Source: Stictocephala bisonia (taxonomy: Eukaryota; Arthropoda; Insecta; Hemiptera; Membracidae). Taken from it: DNA of 64,000 bases. Position 1 is the first letter of the stretch; every line of letters begins with the position of its first letter. Below are positions 20,601 to 64,000 of this stretch, piece after piece. Both the position numbers and the translations under genes were made by a program. The stretch is from contig JAQJVL010000112.1 of the NCBI GenBank assembly GCA_035578905.1, positions 1,948,104 to 2,012,103 on the forward strand, written 5' to 3'. The notes under the pieces are model-generated. The model was given only the letters and a program-made list of their open reading frames with translations. It was not told where the DNA came from and did no database searches.

Positions 20601-23103
20601 GAGTTCAGTTCAGTCTGTCCACCACTCTCGCTCATCGAGGTTGCCAAGTGGACTATCTTGCCACTATCTTCTTCCAGTTATTTTATTGATATTCAACACT
20701 AGGTCCTTAAGTCTACTCATGATAGGTAATTGATGTCCGCTTTGAATATTGTTGCTTATATTTAGTTGACTCACTTTTATTTAATTTAGTTTCAGATACT
20801 TGTATTACGATGAAAAGTAAACATTTATTGCATTAAAGTAGTTTAAAGGGTTCAGTGAACTGTTTCACTTTTAAAAAATGGAACAAATTTGCACAGATCA
20901 ACTAATAATAAATACATTGATTTTTATATGTATTTATTCAAATTGTTACCAAGCCAGTGATTTATTTTCAAGCATTCATGTAAAAAAATAAATAATAAAA
21001 GTAACATTCTGATATTACTTTCTTATTTTAATGTTCCTTTTTACCCTGATTAATTAAATACAAGCATAAAAATGGCCTTATTCAAATAGATAAGCAGGTG
21101 TTGTGACCTTGGCAACACTGCCATCAGACTATTTTCTTGTAGTGATCTCTAGAGTGATATCTTTTTTCTGGCTGCCTTTTCATGAACTTCAGCTGATTTA
21201 GATTTTATGATTTAACTTAACTAGCTGAACTGTCATAAAGTACAACTCTATATTTTCCTTATAAATCATGACATCTTTAAAAATTTACATAAATTAAGAA
21301 TGGAAAATCAGCAGACTTCCCTAAGAAGTTATGGCCAACACAAATTTTAGTCTTTTCTAAATATGTTCTAAATATAGATATTCTGGCATTCTATAATTCA
21401 TTTACAACACCTCTAAAACTCAATATAAAAGAAAATTTGTTTTTATTTAAATAGCAAACACAAAAAAATGATTAAAGATTACAAAACACTGTACAAATAA
21501 CTGTCTTCAGAAAAAAAAATAACATAATAAACAAAGAATTTAATGGGTTTCTTCATAGTATATTAAAAGAAAAAAGTAAACTCTGAATATATTTGTTTAA
21601 TTTTTGTGATTAATAAATTATTTACTATTAATAACAATTTAAATCAAAAACACATTTCTTCATTTTTACAGACTTTTACATTAAATATATGAATCTCAAT
21701 TTTTAAGGAACAACACTGCATTTCAGTCAAATATGTGTTAATTTTATCGACAGTTATAAAAAATTCACCATATAATACATACTATACATAAAATGAGCCT
21801 GTACAATTTAATTGTATTTATAAAATGTAGATATATACATAAACATATTTCTGGATTTATTTCTCAACTAATGACACGCAAATCAATAACAAATTTAACT
21901 TAAACTTCAGAAGTATGTTCTAATCGGGAAAACCCAAAAAACAGTGAAGTAAATACTATGTTTTTGTTTTCTTATTTGCTTGGACTGCATAAAAATTATA
22001 CTCTAAAATAAAATAATATAAAAAGTAAAATTTGTCAACAAACAAATACATGACTCATTTTCTTCTTTCCCTAGACTAGACAAAAAAATCATTATATAAA
22101 ATTTTTTAATTTATACTTCTTGCCAGTTCATACATGAATGAACTGTATTTAACGAGCAAAGTATAAGTCAACTTAGTCTGGGATTCAAGCTTGCATTCCT
22201 CAGTCCAACAAGCATTGATGAGCTCAATAAGTTGGTATATAAAAAAATCATATTTATACATAAAAAAATCCCTTGACATGTAAAAAATGTACTAAAAATT
22301 ATTTGCATGCCAATATTTAGTTTTAACTAATTATGCACAAACAGATTCTTATGTGTGGTTTTAGTTAATTTTTTACTGTTCAAAACCTTAGTTATACATT
22401 AACAAAAAATTATTATCATTATTTTATATTTACATGAAATGTATACGACCTTAAGTCAATATTGTTCCTGCTACTAGATTTTGCTCACTTTCTTTACAAT
22501 AATAATAAATTATCAGGCAACTATAACCATTAGCACATATAAAAATATAACATCAACATGTGAACATAAAACATCAATTACTTTTCAACAAGTGAAAATA
22601 CATCTTAAATAAGCTAGCTACTGTAGTAAATTAAAAATGAAGTTAAAGATAAAGCTAATTAGTAATAGAAAGATATTATGTACTATACTGTTATAATCTG
22701 AGTGGAAATCAGTCTGGAAAAATACATCTTTAATATTTTTAAAGTTTATATAAACTTGAGTGTATAAAATACAGTGTGCAAATGTTAATAAAATATTAAA
22801 ACAAATGTGATTTTGATACAATAATAAAGTAATAAGACTAGACGTGAATATACCTGGTAAAATCATATTATATATTTTATGGGAACTTATATATGTTATG
22901 GGAACTATACTTAAACACTGAAGTGAAAGCATTGGTAAATAATGATTCAGAGGAGCACTAATTGAGGCATGTTGGGTATCACACGTAAAACAATCTGCCT
23001 CGGACACCAGCCGGCCTGTAACAATACACATTCATCAAATAAAAAATATAATACACGCTTGAGTAAAAGTGTTATCTTTATATATTTTATAAATTGAAAT
23101 CAG
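17642..23103. other. long intergenic stretch, no gene seen
   Basis: About 5.4 kb of AT-rich sequence without a supported exon. A small palindromic patch with CTTATACATTTA repeats lies at 17746-17840, and a GC-richer patch of about 110 bases with GCATGCCGAGAACGC lies at 20420-20510. Frames such as 22618-23031 on the - strand have no family signature; one short piece ending at a stop near 22949 follows a good acceptor (ACAG|GCCGGC), but nothing connects it to a gene. Confidence 0.5.
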
Positions 23104-23604
23104 TTGCTAGGTAACACGGCCCACAGGTCTGTACGTTAACTTCACTTGCCAGGTAACACAGGCCACAAACCTATAAGTGAACTTCTCTTGCCAGGTAATA
23201 CGGGCTATAGGCCTGTAAGTGAACTTCACTTGCCAGGTAACATGGGCCACAGGCCTGTCCGTGAACTTCACTTGCCAGGTAACATGGGCCACAGGCCTGT
23301 GCGTGAACTTCACTTGCCAGGTAACATGGGCCACAGGCCTGTGCGTGAACTTCACTTGCCAGGTAACATGGGCCACAGGCCTGTGTGTGAACTTCACTTG
23401 CCAGGTAACATGGGCCACAGGCCTGTAAGTGAACTTCACTTGCCAGGTAACATGGGCCACAGGCCTATGCGTGAACTTCACTTGCCAGGTAATACGGGCC
23501 ACAAACCTATAAGTGAACTTCTCTTACCAGGTAATACGGGCTATAGGCCTGTGCGTGAACTTCACTTGCCAGCTAACATGGGCCACAGGCCTGTACATGA
23601 ACTT
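23104..23604. repeat. 42-bp minisatellite, about 12 copies
   Basis: The unit contains GAACTTCACTTGCCAGGTAA, then CATGGGCCACAGGCCTGTGCG. The unit length is 42 bases, so three of the frames on each strand stay open through many units and give 14-residue peptide repeats (ELHLPGNMGHRPVR on +). The central copies are nearly identical, and the outer ones are diverged (CGGGCTATAGGCC). A coding role is unlikely because no start, splice or upstream gene context is seen. It lies about 1.3 kb beyond the kinase stop codon. Confidence 0.85.
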
Positions 23605-24618
23605 TAATCATCATATTAGGTGCTGAATGTAAGCTCAGTTGTGGTTTCAAACCTCAGACTCTGCACTCCAAAATCAAGCACCAGCAAACTTCATTTACAA
23701 TTAAACAAAACTAATCAAACACATCATAAAGTACTATTCTATTTAGGAATTCAAGTACCATAAAATAGTTTTATAAATTGAAGTTATTAATAAATATTTT
23801 TATTTTTTTTTTTTTGTACCGCAGCTGTAAGTACACCATTATTTGGTGTATTTAGAGCAAGAAGAAGTTTGAATATACTTAGGATAGAAGTCTGCAAAGT
23901 ACAAACATAAGGGAACAATTGTTGTTCCTACTCTCAATGTGAAGAGCAGTCAGTCTAGTAATTCCTAAAGAAACTAACACCAAGATCTGAGCATTTCAGG
24001 TCATCAAGCCAAACACTAAGATAGATGTTTTTTATTTAATAGTTAAATCAAGAAGTTCTGCCTCTTCTTTGTTGTCAACCAATCATTCTAGGATATATAG
24101 GGAAATGTCTTATTTGATCCCATAAATGTGCTGATTCTAGTGCTTCATAATATTGGCTTTCTGTGCCACTCGCTGACATAAATTTTTGTTATATATACAG
24201 GTCTAAGTATGTACTGTAGCAAACCCTTACTTACAATTTGAAATTAAGCATATCATAGTTTCACAATATTGTGCTTGTGTTTCATACATATATTTATTTA
24301 TACCTAGTTTTAAATTTAGTAACCAAAACAAAAACTTTAAATCATTTCACCAAACTCACTTGCCAACCACTATCACTGATTACGTACTTCCATAGCCATG
24401 GGTACTCAAGGTGGTACTTGGCTTCAAAAACACAAATCACAAATTACCTTACAATAATAGTACAATTTTCAATCCCAAAAGCAATCTAAACACTAGCATG
24501 TACAAACATAGTAATCAGCACATATAAAAGCTGATATTAGGTAATAATTTTGCTGCCTAAATATTACTAAATGATTAGAAAAAACAACATGGTTCAATTA
24601 TGTTAAATAATGATCCAT
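23605..24618. other. kinase 3' flank, no gene seen
   Basis: AT-rich. TATTTATTTATA near 24286-24298 gives AATAAA on the - strand and could serve as polyadenylation signal for the kinase transcript, but several similar sites exist. Confidence 0.35.
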
Positions 24619-24740
24619 TCATGTTCTCTGATTGATTATATTACCAACATACGGAAGTCTGCTGCTAGAAGGCAGTAACTGATCAAATACTCCAAGACGC
24701 CATCGATACTCCACCATGTCATGTGAATGTTGTCCTGTGC
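24619..24740 (-). other. possible spliced 3' exon of the kinase gene
   Basis: Downstream of the kinase stop a good donor (CTAT|GTAAGG, exon end 24867) and an acceptor (GCCTTAG, exon start 24740) define a possible 126-base intron. The exon beyond it is open for 39 codons (HSHDMVEYRWRLGVFDQ and so on). As the kinase stop comes earlier, it would be untranslated. I do not recognise the peptide; the openness may be chance. Confidence 0.25.
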
Positions 24741-24898
24741 CTAAGGCGAAGTTACTAACAAGTACTAATCAGATTGATAAACTGAATCTTCAGTACCAAC
24801 AGCTTAGCACCAAACACTCCAACATAATTGTTATCATTTAAAATTGATTATGGCAAAATTCCTTACATAGAAGGCACAGCAAGTCTGCATCCAAGACA

Positions 24899-56892
<31,994 letters not shown>

Positions 56893-56994
56893 TTAATATA
56901 GAAAGAGGCACATTTTGAAGTATAATAGAGGAACATCTATTTCCTTAGTAAGGATAACCATTAACAGGTTGTACATCATTTAAATGTTCTAAAT

Positions 56995-57020
56995 ATATAT
57001 ATATATACATACATACATAC

Positions 57021-57076
<56 letters not shown>
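56995..57076. repeat. TA/CATA microsatellite
   Basis: Tracts of TA interspersed with CATACATACATA. Confidence 0.9.
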
Positions 57077-57079
<3 letters not shown>

Positions 57080-57960
57080 AAGTCTCTCTTTTCTAATTTC
57101 TTGTTTCTAATAAGAATTAAAAAATTACGAAGTTCAATTATTGTACAGTGAAATCTCACAAATTCGGTTGGTCCGACTCCGCTTGGTCAAATCACACCCT
57201 CAAAATTGTTCACATATCTGGTTGCTGAATCAACCAGCAATGTTACAGTGATACATAAGCTAGTGAGTGAAAAATTAATTTGTATTGCTTAGACGTTAAC
57301 AGCATATACTATAGCATATGGCATAGTTTTTATTGCAGAATCAGAATATATTTATTCAAAAATTACTCAAGGTGTAAATGAATATGGTGTCACACTGACA
57401 CAATTTTAACAAGAAAATATAAATTCTAGTTATGACACCGACCACTTAAGCCTAAGATCTAAGATAAAATATGTCATCAATCATATGTTAATAAAAAGAA
57501 ATAAAAACAGATTGTATATTGAATTTTTCTAATATAGCTATTTTATAAAACAAAGAAATTATCTTAATTACTAATCAATATAAATAATAAACAAATAGAC
57601 TGAATATTAAAATCAAAAACTTATACATATTTATATAATTTAATATACCGTTACTGAGTACTTTGAAAAGTTCAGGAATGGTATACAGTGATAGGTTGGT
57701 CAGATAATGTTTTAATTTAGTTTTATTGATTCATTCCATTGTAATTTTCAAATCTTTTTAATTTAAGAATTTTTTTTCTGTTTTATCAAAATTGAATCCA
57801 AATGTTGTACTCTTGTTGACATATAGAGAAATACTAATGATAATATTTGAATGAATGTGTATATAATGTTTAATAGATAGAAGAATTTTACATGTACATA
57901 GTTTTGCTATCCTGCGTTTAAAGCGTATAAACCAGAATTCAATTTGGTTGGGTTAACAAT
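57077..57960. other. intron, no gene seen
   Basis: ACAGTGAAATCTCACAAATT at 57146 resembles a Tigger-type end, with no partner found. Otherwise AT-rich intron upstream of the last visible kinase exon. Confidence 0.4.
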
Positions 57961-57964
57961 TCAA

Positions 57965-58365
57965 TTATTTTCAAGAAAATTTTTTATTTAAATTGGATAG
58001 ACTGAAAAAGGCAGACATTTAAATTTCCTCTATAAATGAGTCACTTATTCTTAAAGTGGCATCATCAGTAAATAAATACAACTTTTCAGTTTCTGAAATT
58101 CCTTTAAGTAGCAAGAGTAGTAGGGGCCTCAATATCCATCCTTGAGGTACTCTGCAAGAAATTTGTTTTTGAGTTGAAGTGTATTTTATTGTGAAATCTT
58201 TTTTATTTTTCGGTGAGCAATTTCAACATACTGTTGTCTATTTTGTATGTATGATCTGAACCAGTAATATTCCTTTCCTTTAATAACAATCAGTATTAAT
58301 TTATCCAATAAATTGTTATGACAAACACTATCAAATGCTTTGTGTAAGTCGATGAAAACTCCTAT
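57965..58365 (-). pseudogene. LINE reverse transcriptase fragment
   Basis: On the - strand GVFIDLHKAFDSVCHNNLL and WFRSYIQNRQQYVEI are typical of Jockey/CR1-like LINE reverse transcriptases. After a stop near 58186 and a frame change, CRVPQGWILRPLL and LYLFTDDATL follow; the FTDDAT box corresponds to the catalytic F-A-D-D. The coding sense is broken, and the fragment is cut off on its 5' side by minisatellite units. Confidence 0.75.
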
Positions 58366-58445
58366 CACCCTACACGCACAGTGGTCCTTCCCACCCACCC
58401 ATAAACATAGAGGTGATGGTCCTCCCACCCACCTATATATGTGAG
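58366..58445. repeat. 36-bp minisatellite copies beside LINE
   Basis: ACCCTACACGCACAGTGGTC, CCACCCACCCATAAACATAG and CCACCCACCTATATATG are two to three diverged units of the 15752 repeat, starting exactly where the LINE coding sense stops. Confidence 0.65.
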
Positions 58446-59160
58446 TACATGTAATGGTTATTTTCCAAAATGTTTTTTTTTTCGTGATTCCTAGCCTTTT
58501 TTGTAAAAGGAAAATAAGATACAGTACTAAATAAGAATTTTCAATTAGTGAACCCTTTTTTCTCAATGGATGAAGTTTCAAACAACTATACTTATTATCA
58601 TAAAAGTTACTTTACAGTTTATTTTTGGGAAAAAATTTAATAATCCTAGGCAATAAAAATGTCAACTATCAACCCTTTTTAGAGATAGAGGAAGTAGAGG
58701 ATTTTTGTAGGAGTCTTTAAGATAGCTAATATGTATCCTATTTGATTCGAAATAGGAACATGGTATTTCAATAACAAATTCAAAGTTTTAGTAATCAGAT
58801 ATTTTCATAAAGACGCAACAGAAAAAAAATACTACCATTTATGTGAAATATCTTCAATGTTACATATTTATAAATATACAAAAAAGGGTGTTGGATACCT
58901 AATAAACTGAAAACTATAGTTTTGTTGACCTTAGATCTGGAAATACAGTTTTGTAAGTGTACTGTAAAAAATGACTATAATTAAATACTAGATCATATAG
59001 CCAAGTAATAGGCCTAGTTTTGAAAATATAACCATAAATATGTACATAAAAGATAATAAGATTCCTTTTTTCTCAAAAATACCATTACATCTCCAGCACA
59101 TCAGGTTAGTTCTCTTTTACTGTTGTGACTTAGGCCGCCATGTTAAGAGTAATTGTAACG
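58446..59160. other. intron, no gene seen
   Basis: AT-rich sequence without a recognised element. Confidence 0.4.
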
Positions 59161-59164
59161 ACAA

Positions 59165-59670
59165 CTAGTAATGCAATCGGAGCTGATGATATTCCCATTC
59201 GCTTTGTCAAAGATACTTTAACCATAATTTTTCCTATTATTACTGAGCATATTTAAAAAATCACTCTCGTCTTCAATTTTTCACGATATCTGGAAAACTA
59301 CATTAGTTTGCCCTCTATCTAAATATCCTACCCTTGGTTACCCATTTGATTTGAGGTCTATCAGTATTCTCTCCGCATTATCCAAATGTCTTGAATGGGT
59401 TGTACATGATCAAGTTTCTTCCTAAGGATAAATAACATTTTATCCAAATTGCAGTTTGGTTTTAGATATAACCACAGTACGGCTCAGCTCTTCTTAAAAT
59501 TACAGATAAAGCCAGACCATCATTAGATAAAGCCAGACCATCATTAGATAAAGCCAGACCATCATTAGATAAAGCCAGACCATCATTAGATAAAAGATTA
59601 GTCACAATTCAAACTCTGTTTCATTTCTCTGAAGCCTTTGATTGTGTTAATTATTCACGCTTTTTATCCT
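59165..59670 (+). pseudogene. LINE reverse transcriptase fragment with in-frame repeat
   Basis: GADDIPIRFVKDTL, then LENYISLPSI, QFGFRYNHSTAQLLLK and LFHFSEAFDCVNYS follow the order of a Jockey/CR1-like reverse transcriptase, with stops and frame changes in the middle. Between LLLK and the SEAFDCV box, a 21-base unit is repeated four times in frame. Confidence 0.7.
59505..59588 (+). repeat. 21-bp tandem repeat, 4 identical copies
   Basis: GATAAAGCCAGACCATCATT + A is repeated four times without change, encoding DKARPSL in the frame of the LINE protein. Confidence 0.95.
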
Positions 59671-60282
59671 AAAATGCTATGATTTAATCTCAAAATTATA
59701 AAAAAAAATTTAATCTAATTGAAAAAGTGGTCAAAACTTTGTTTGTTCAGTATAAGTTTACCTTTCTAATGATACCTTAGACATCTTTGACAGAATAAAA
59801 AGTTATTGATGAAAATCTATTTTTTTACATTACAAGATTAGTAAACCCTTTGAAAGTATTATTTTTTAAATCTAATTTTATATTTCCCGTATAAAATTTA
59901 TTATTTTAAAATCAGTAGATAGCAATATGATATCATAATTTCAATATTTACAATTGATAGCTGTCAACAAGCATAATATAATATTATGGATGTTTACATG
60001 TGTAATACTTTTTGTAATACTTATTTTATAGCAGTAGTGAAACATGTTGGAAATCCAAGATTCTCAATTTCCGACTTTGTTTTATATTCTATATAGCTAA
60101 AATTATGATCAAGGACCCAAAAAACCCTTTATCAACTGTTTTTAATAAGAAATTCAATCATAATTTCCTTGAATTTCAAAACTTCCCAAGATTGATTTTT
60201 CTAAAGTTTCTGCAGCATCCGCAATTTATTTGCAGCTATTATCAATCCATAAATATAATCTATATGCAAATAAGTTTGATTT

Positions 60283-60323
<41 letters not shown>

Positions 60324-61345
60324 CTACTTTTTGCGTAAGTTTTGAAAATGGTGAAAAATTAGGATTTTTTACCCAGCACTTTAATGTCGTTATTTTGTTG
60401 TTGAAATCATTATAAGCGACCTGTGAAACTCCTAGAATAAATGTCGACAATTATTATTAGTACAAATGTCTATACTATATTTATACTCTTCATCCTCTAT
60501 CATAATTTTTCCAGATTTGCCAGCATTCCATTAGTAATTAGCAGCTTTTATATGTAGGTATATATGATTCAAAAACACACAAAAATGGACGTATACATAT
60601 TTTTTGTCCCTTTATTCGTAACAATCGTGATAAGGGCGGAAAAGCACAATTTCAATCCACCATTTTTTAAGCAACTTAAAAACCCCTAGGTACTAATTTT
60701 CATCAAAATATGTAAATGTATTTTTCTATTTATTCCAATTATTTACTGCTTTTGTTTACTTGCTGTTTGCCATTTCCAGACTTTACAATTGGTATATTTC
60801 TGGTGTTGAAACCTTCCTTAACAAGTTGCAAAAAGTTTCAAATCGATTTATCTACTTTCTATTTAATCCGAACGTTTCTAAACTTTGTTACCTGGTTTCT
60901 TGTACTATTAACTGAGAGTATGAATCATCCACTAACATTACACTAAGAATGACAAGTGGAACAGTTCCATCACTGAGTTAGATTGTACACTAAGAATGAC
61001 AAGTGAAACAGTTCTATCACTGTATTAATTATTTTAATTAACATTACTTTCTAATGATGAATTATGTTTAATTGATGGTAACGCAATGCTCACATAACTT
61101 ATTTCCCCACTCGTACTTATCCATATTTTAAAGGATCAAATAAAGAATTGCATGTATATATTATGGTCAGAAAACTAATAAATTGGGATGTTATGAACTA
61201 AAACATTCAGAAATACTGACTCTAATAGCTTTGAAGTTATTAATTTTACAACATGTAACTGATGTAATGTAGCATGTTCACTGTTTAAGCATGATACAGT
61301 ACATTTGCAAGCTAACCACTTTCCCATATAATGTAAACTGAATAT
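59671..61345. other. intron, no gene seen
   Basis: A TA tract lies at about 60286-60320. ACACTAAGAATGACAAGTG occurs twice at 60940-61010 (ATTGTACACTAAGAATGACA context), a small direct repeat. No gene is supported. Confidence 0.45.
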
Positions 61346-61349
61346 TTAA

Positions 61350-62086
61350 CCCTCCAAAGGTGGCACTGATTTTAAAACACGAGAGGTGGCACCCGGAGTT
61401 TTTCACCAGGTTTATTAAAAATAGAAATACATTATAAATTTAGTACATTTTAACTATACAAACCGAATCTACTAGTATTAGATCATTATTTTTACTTAAT
61501 TCAGTAAAAGTTACATAAAAATCTAAATTATAATATTGTAAATAATTATATTTTAGATATATATGTATATAGTGTTATTTTTGCTTTTTATTATTTATTT
61601 ATTTACTTATATAGGTTAATGTATATTCATAGTATAAACTTTATTTTTAAAAGATACATATCATATATGGCATATAAGTAATAAAATATCTTGGAAAAAA
61701 TAAAACTAACCAATAAGAACACACTTATGATTCACAACAAATAAAAATATATTTATACTATACACAATATTTACAAACTTACTGTGTACTAAAAGCATTA
61801 TTTAAATACAAAGCTATAATACTAGTTATTAATTTTTATTTAATGGAAAAGGTGACACAGGGAAGTTTACTCCGAGTTTTTAGTAACACGAGGTGCTGTT
61901 AGGTGAACGACTGCTAAACTGAAGTAAATATGGAAGGGGATAAAAATAGTAGTGCGAGGTTATTCCAGGAAAGAGGTTCACGAGGGAGGTACATGGAGTT
62001 TGGGGACTGCAGACCACAAAGCACAGTAATAGTTTATATTTATTTACAAACACAGAGAAAAACTCTGTGATGCCACCTCTGAAGGG
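61350..62086. mobile_element. piggyBac-like element, 737 bp
   Basis: TTAA precedes CCCTCCAAAGGTGGCA at the left; the right end on the other strand is CCCTTCAGAGGTGGCA, followed by CTAA, a one-base change from TTAA. No coding sequence. Confidence 0.65.
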
Positions 62087-62539
62087 CTAATGTTGTATTA
62101 AGATGAGAACTCCAAGTCATCTGTGACCATTAATATATGCTACAGTGTTTTATTATTTTTTTTTTTACTCCTAAAAAGTATTACCATTTATTTTGCTGAT
62201 AAGGTATCTGTATCCTATCTTCATTAAAACACCATTAATCCAATCATCATGAATCTTTGGGAAGTTATGTATTTTTTCCCAGAGAAGGTTTAAGCATGGA
62301 TTTATTCACATCGACTGATCAACATATAACTTAAACAGTCTATAAAACACATATTTACTTAATAAAGACATTTTCGTAGTCATACATTTAAATACAATTA
62401 GAAATCTGACAACAGCAAATTTCTTATATGTAAAATCACAATATCATGTCAAATAATCAATGATCAATGCAAATCACTCTAACTGGCAACTAATAAAGAT
62501 TCCATTGACCAAAAACTTTGTTGTAGCTTAAAATATGTG

Positions 62540-62618
62540 TACTGTATTAACACTTGTTTGCAATATCTGTCATTTGCCCCTGCAGACAGACAAAGCCCGC
62601 ACTTTGCCAGTTTGATAG
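62540..62618 (-). mobile_element. solo end of the 42679-type piggyBac-like element
   Basis: On the - strand, after TTAA, CTATCAAACTGGCAAAGTG and a CTGCAG-containing stretch repeat the left end of the element at 42679. The opposite end was not found. Confidence 0.45.
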
Positions 62619-62769
62619 TTAAATGAATAAAATATCTCAATTAGATAACCACTGAAACTTTAAAGGTGAGTAGTGTGAAGCCCTACAGTCAAGATGTGAA
62701 TAAAAATACCATGCTTAGAACTTTTTCTGAGGAAATATACATAGCATCCCAAAGTTTCATGACAATTAA

Positions 62770-63835
62770 CCCTGGAACTGGCAAACGTCGATTTTCGATG
62801 GTCAAAAGTTGTTTATGTGATGGCAATCGTTGATATTCAACAGTCAAAAATCTTTTCTCCAAGCGGTTCCATTATATGTAAATATGATAAAATTGTGTTG
62901 TAAAACACATTGTTGTGTTCTAAAAGATTCAAACTTTATTTTTTAAAACTTTAATGGCTTTGGAACTATATTGAATAACACAACATTATTATAAAAGAAC
63001 ATCGCCAGTTGAACAGCTGAGATTTCCGACTGTCTCTCTTAGCCCACGTGTCAGCTGCTCCGAGCTAGTAGACATTGCATTAGTTTTTTTGACATTGTTA
63101 GTAATTGAAATATGTTTGTTTTTACTGTTTTAGGTTATGTATTGTTTAGTTTATAGTTTGTGTGTTGTAAATATATGGTATTATTTCATATGATAGTGTT
63201 ATAATGTCATTCAACGATCGTGATAGGTCTAGTGACCTACATAGTACCATATACTACATTTTTCACTTACTGGACAGTTTCTCCTTAGCTCAAAAAAACA
63301 ATTAAGTAACATGTTCATGTTTTTCATATTCTGCTGGATGTTTTGGTGTACATAACATTAGTTTTATCAATTTTACATACTGTTTTATGGCATTTTTATT
63401 GCTACTTGCACTACAGTCTGAAATTTGCAATTTTTGCACTCTTTGAGGATTTATGATGCGGTAGGCTATATTTGTGATTGTAAACATAATAAATCTTATA
63501 TTTTTGAAAACCATACAAACTTTTAATCTTTTGGCTATCTTGGAATTTGTCTCACTTTATTATTATTAGTAGTAGTATACAGCATGGTTCCCCCCACTTT
63601 CAAAATTGAAATTGCCAAAAAAATAGATTTTGAATGTCAATAAAAAAAACATTTTTTGTTCATTAGTTTTTATTTTGTTATAAATGAAAATTATATGGGA
63701 TTTAGGGAATACAATAGTGGTAGAATTATTTCATTCTGATAATATTTGATTTTTTTGTGATTTTTTAAAAACCCCCTTGCAAAATGCCTAAAAAAGGCCC
63801 GCTACCACAGAAAAATGTAACTGCCAGTTCTAGGG
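62770..63835. mobile_element. piggyBac-like element, 1066 bp
   Basis: TTAA at 62766-62769 and 63836-63839 flanks CCCTGGAACTGGCAAAC and, on the other strand, CCCTAGAACTGGCAGTT. GTCGATTTTCGATGGTCAAA and CGTTGATATTCAACAGTCAA are repeated subterminal blocks. The right part, TAACTGCCAGTTCTAGGG preceded by a C-rich GGCCCGCTACCA, is shared with the end at 45556. A frame at 63302-63514 on - has no signature. Confidence 0.75.
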
Positions 63836-64000
63836 TTAATTGATTGAATGGTGATAAATGCATACAGGACAAACAGACATACATACAATTGTTTAAATAT
63901 ATGGATTAATCATCAGCTGTTAAATAAAAACAAATGAAATGAACACTTTTGAAATACTTACCAAAATTTAACATTTAATTTTAATAAAATTCAAACATTA

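Noticed and set aside
22618..23031. 137-codon - strand frame downstream of the kinase
   Set aside because: AT-driven hydrophobic composition in its second half, and no recognisable family; a splice acceptor-like site alone is not enough.
23107..23607. Peptide repeat gene in the 42-bp array
   Set aside because: Open on both strands, no start or splice context, unit length divisible by three explains the openness.

Overview
The window is an AT-rich animal genome segment with large transposon-filled introns, most likely from an insect or another arthropod. That guess rests on the mixture of Penelope-type, Helentron, pogo/Tigger, hAT, piggyBac-like and long-TIR mariner elements, and on the style of the mariner transposase; the species cannot be fixed from the sequence alone. 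Two host genes are well supported, and each was rebuilt exon by exon with matching reading phase at every junction.

The first gene, on the + strand, is the C-terminal 299 residues of a CFAP99-like ciliary coiled-coil protein: seven exons between 2860 and 14968, with an ATTAAA polyadenylation signal at 15015-15020. The second, on the - strand, is a type II phosphatidylinositol 4-kinase: seven exons running from 56873 down to the stop codon at 24899, 394 residues, with the N-terminal exon(s) lying beyond position 64000 or not recognised. The two genes converge tail to tail across about 10 kb that holds no firm gene. That gap contains a striking 36-bp minisatellite which switches strand four times (15752-17197), a 42-bp minisatellite (23104-23604) and a short SNAG-like ORF (17558-17641).

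Almost everything else is mobile DNA, often nested. Penelope-type fragments lie at the left end (RT end, GIY-YIG nuclease, hammerhead-like tail) and again as two inverted tail pairs (4434-4703 and 29261-29780). A Helentron fragment (OTU then Rep N-terminus, 3859-5185) is split by the first tail pair. A pogo/Tigger element (9162-10105) keeps a transposase C-terminus that ends in a PCNA-binding-type box. A hAT-like element sits inside a Tigger-like element (37270-39571). A mariner with 300-bp TIRs sits inside a piggyBac-like element (42679-45556). A 3.95-kb hAT-like element has a perfect 8-bp target duplication but no recognisable transposase (46972-50922). Four TTAA-flanked or nearly TTAA-flanked piggyBac-like elements, broken LINE reverse transcriptases and several tRNA-derived SINE families complete the picture.

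The most interesting signals are the strand-switching minisatellite with dispersed copies, which recalls Foldback-type elements; hammerhead-like cores in Penelope tails and at 46774-46812; an inverted pair of 450-bp SINEs bracketing one kinase exon; and two small local duplications that copied splice sites of the kinase gene. Most lengths and matches were counted by eye, and family assignments rest on recognised motifs, not on searches.
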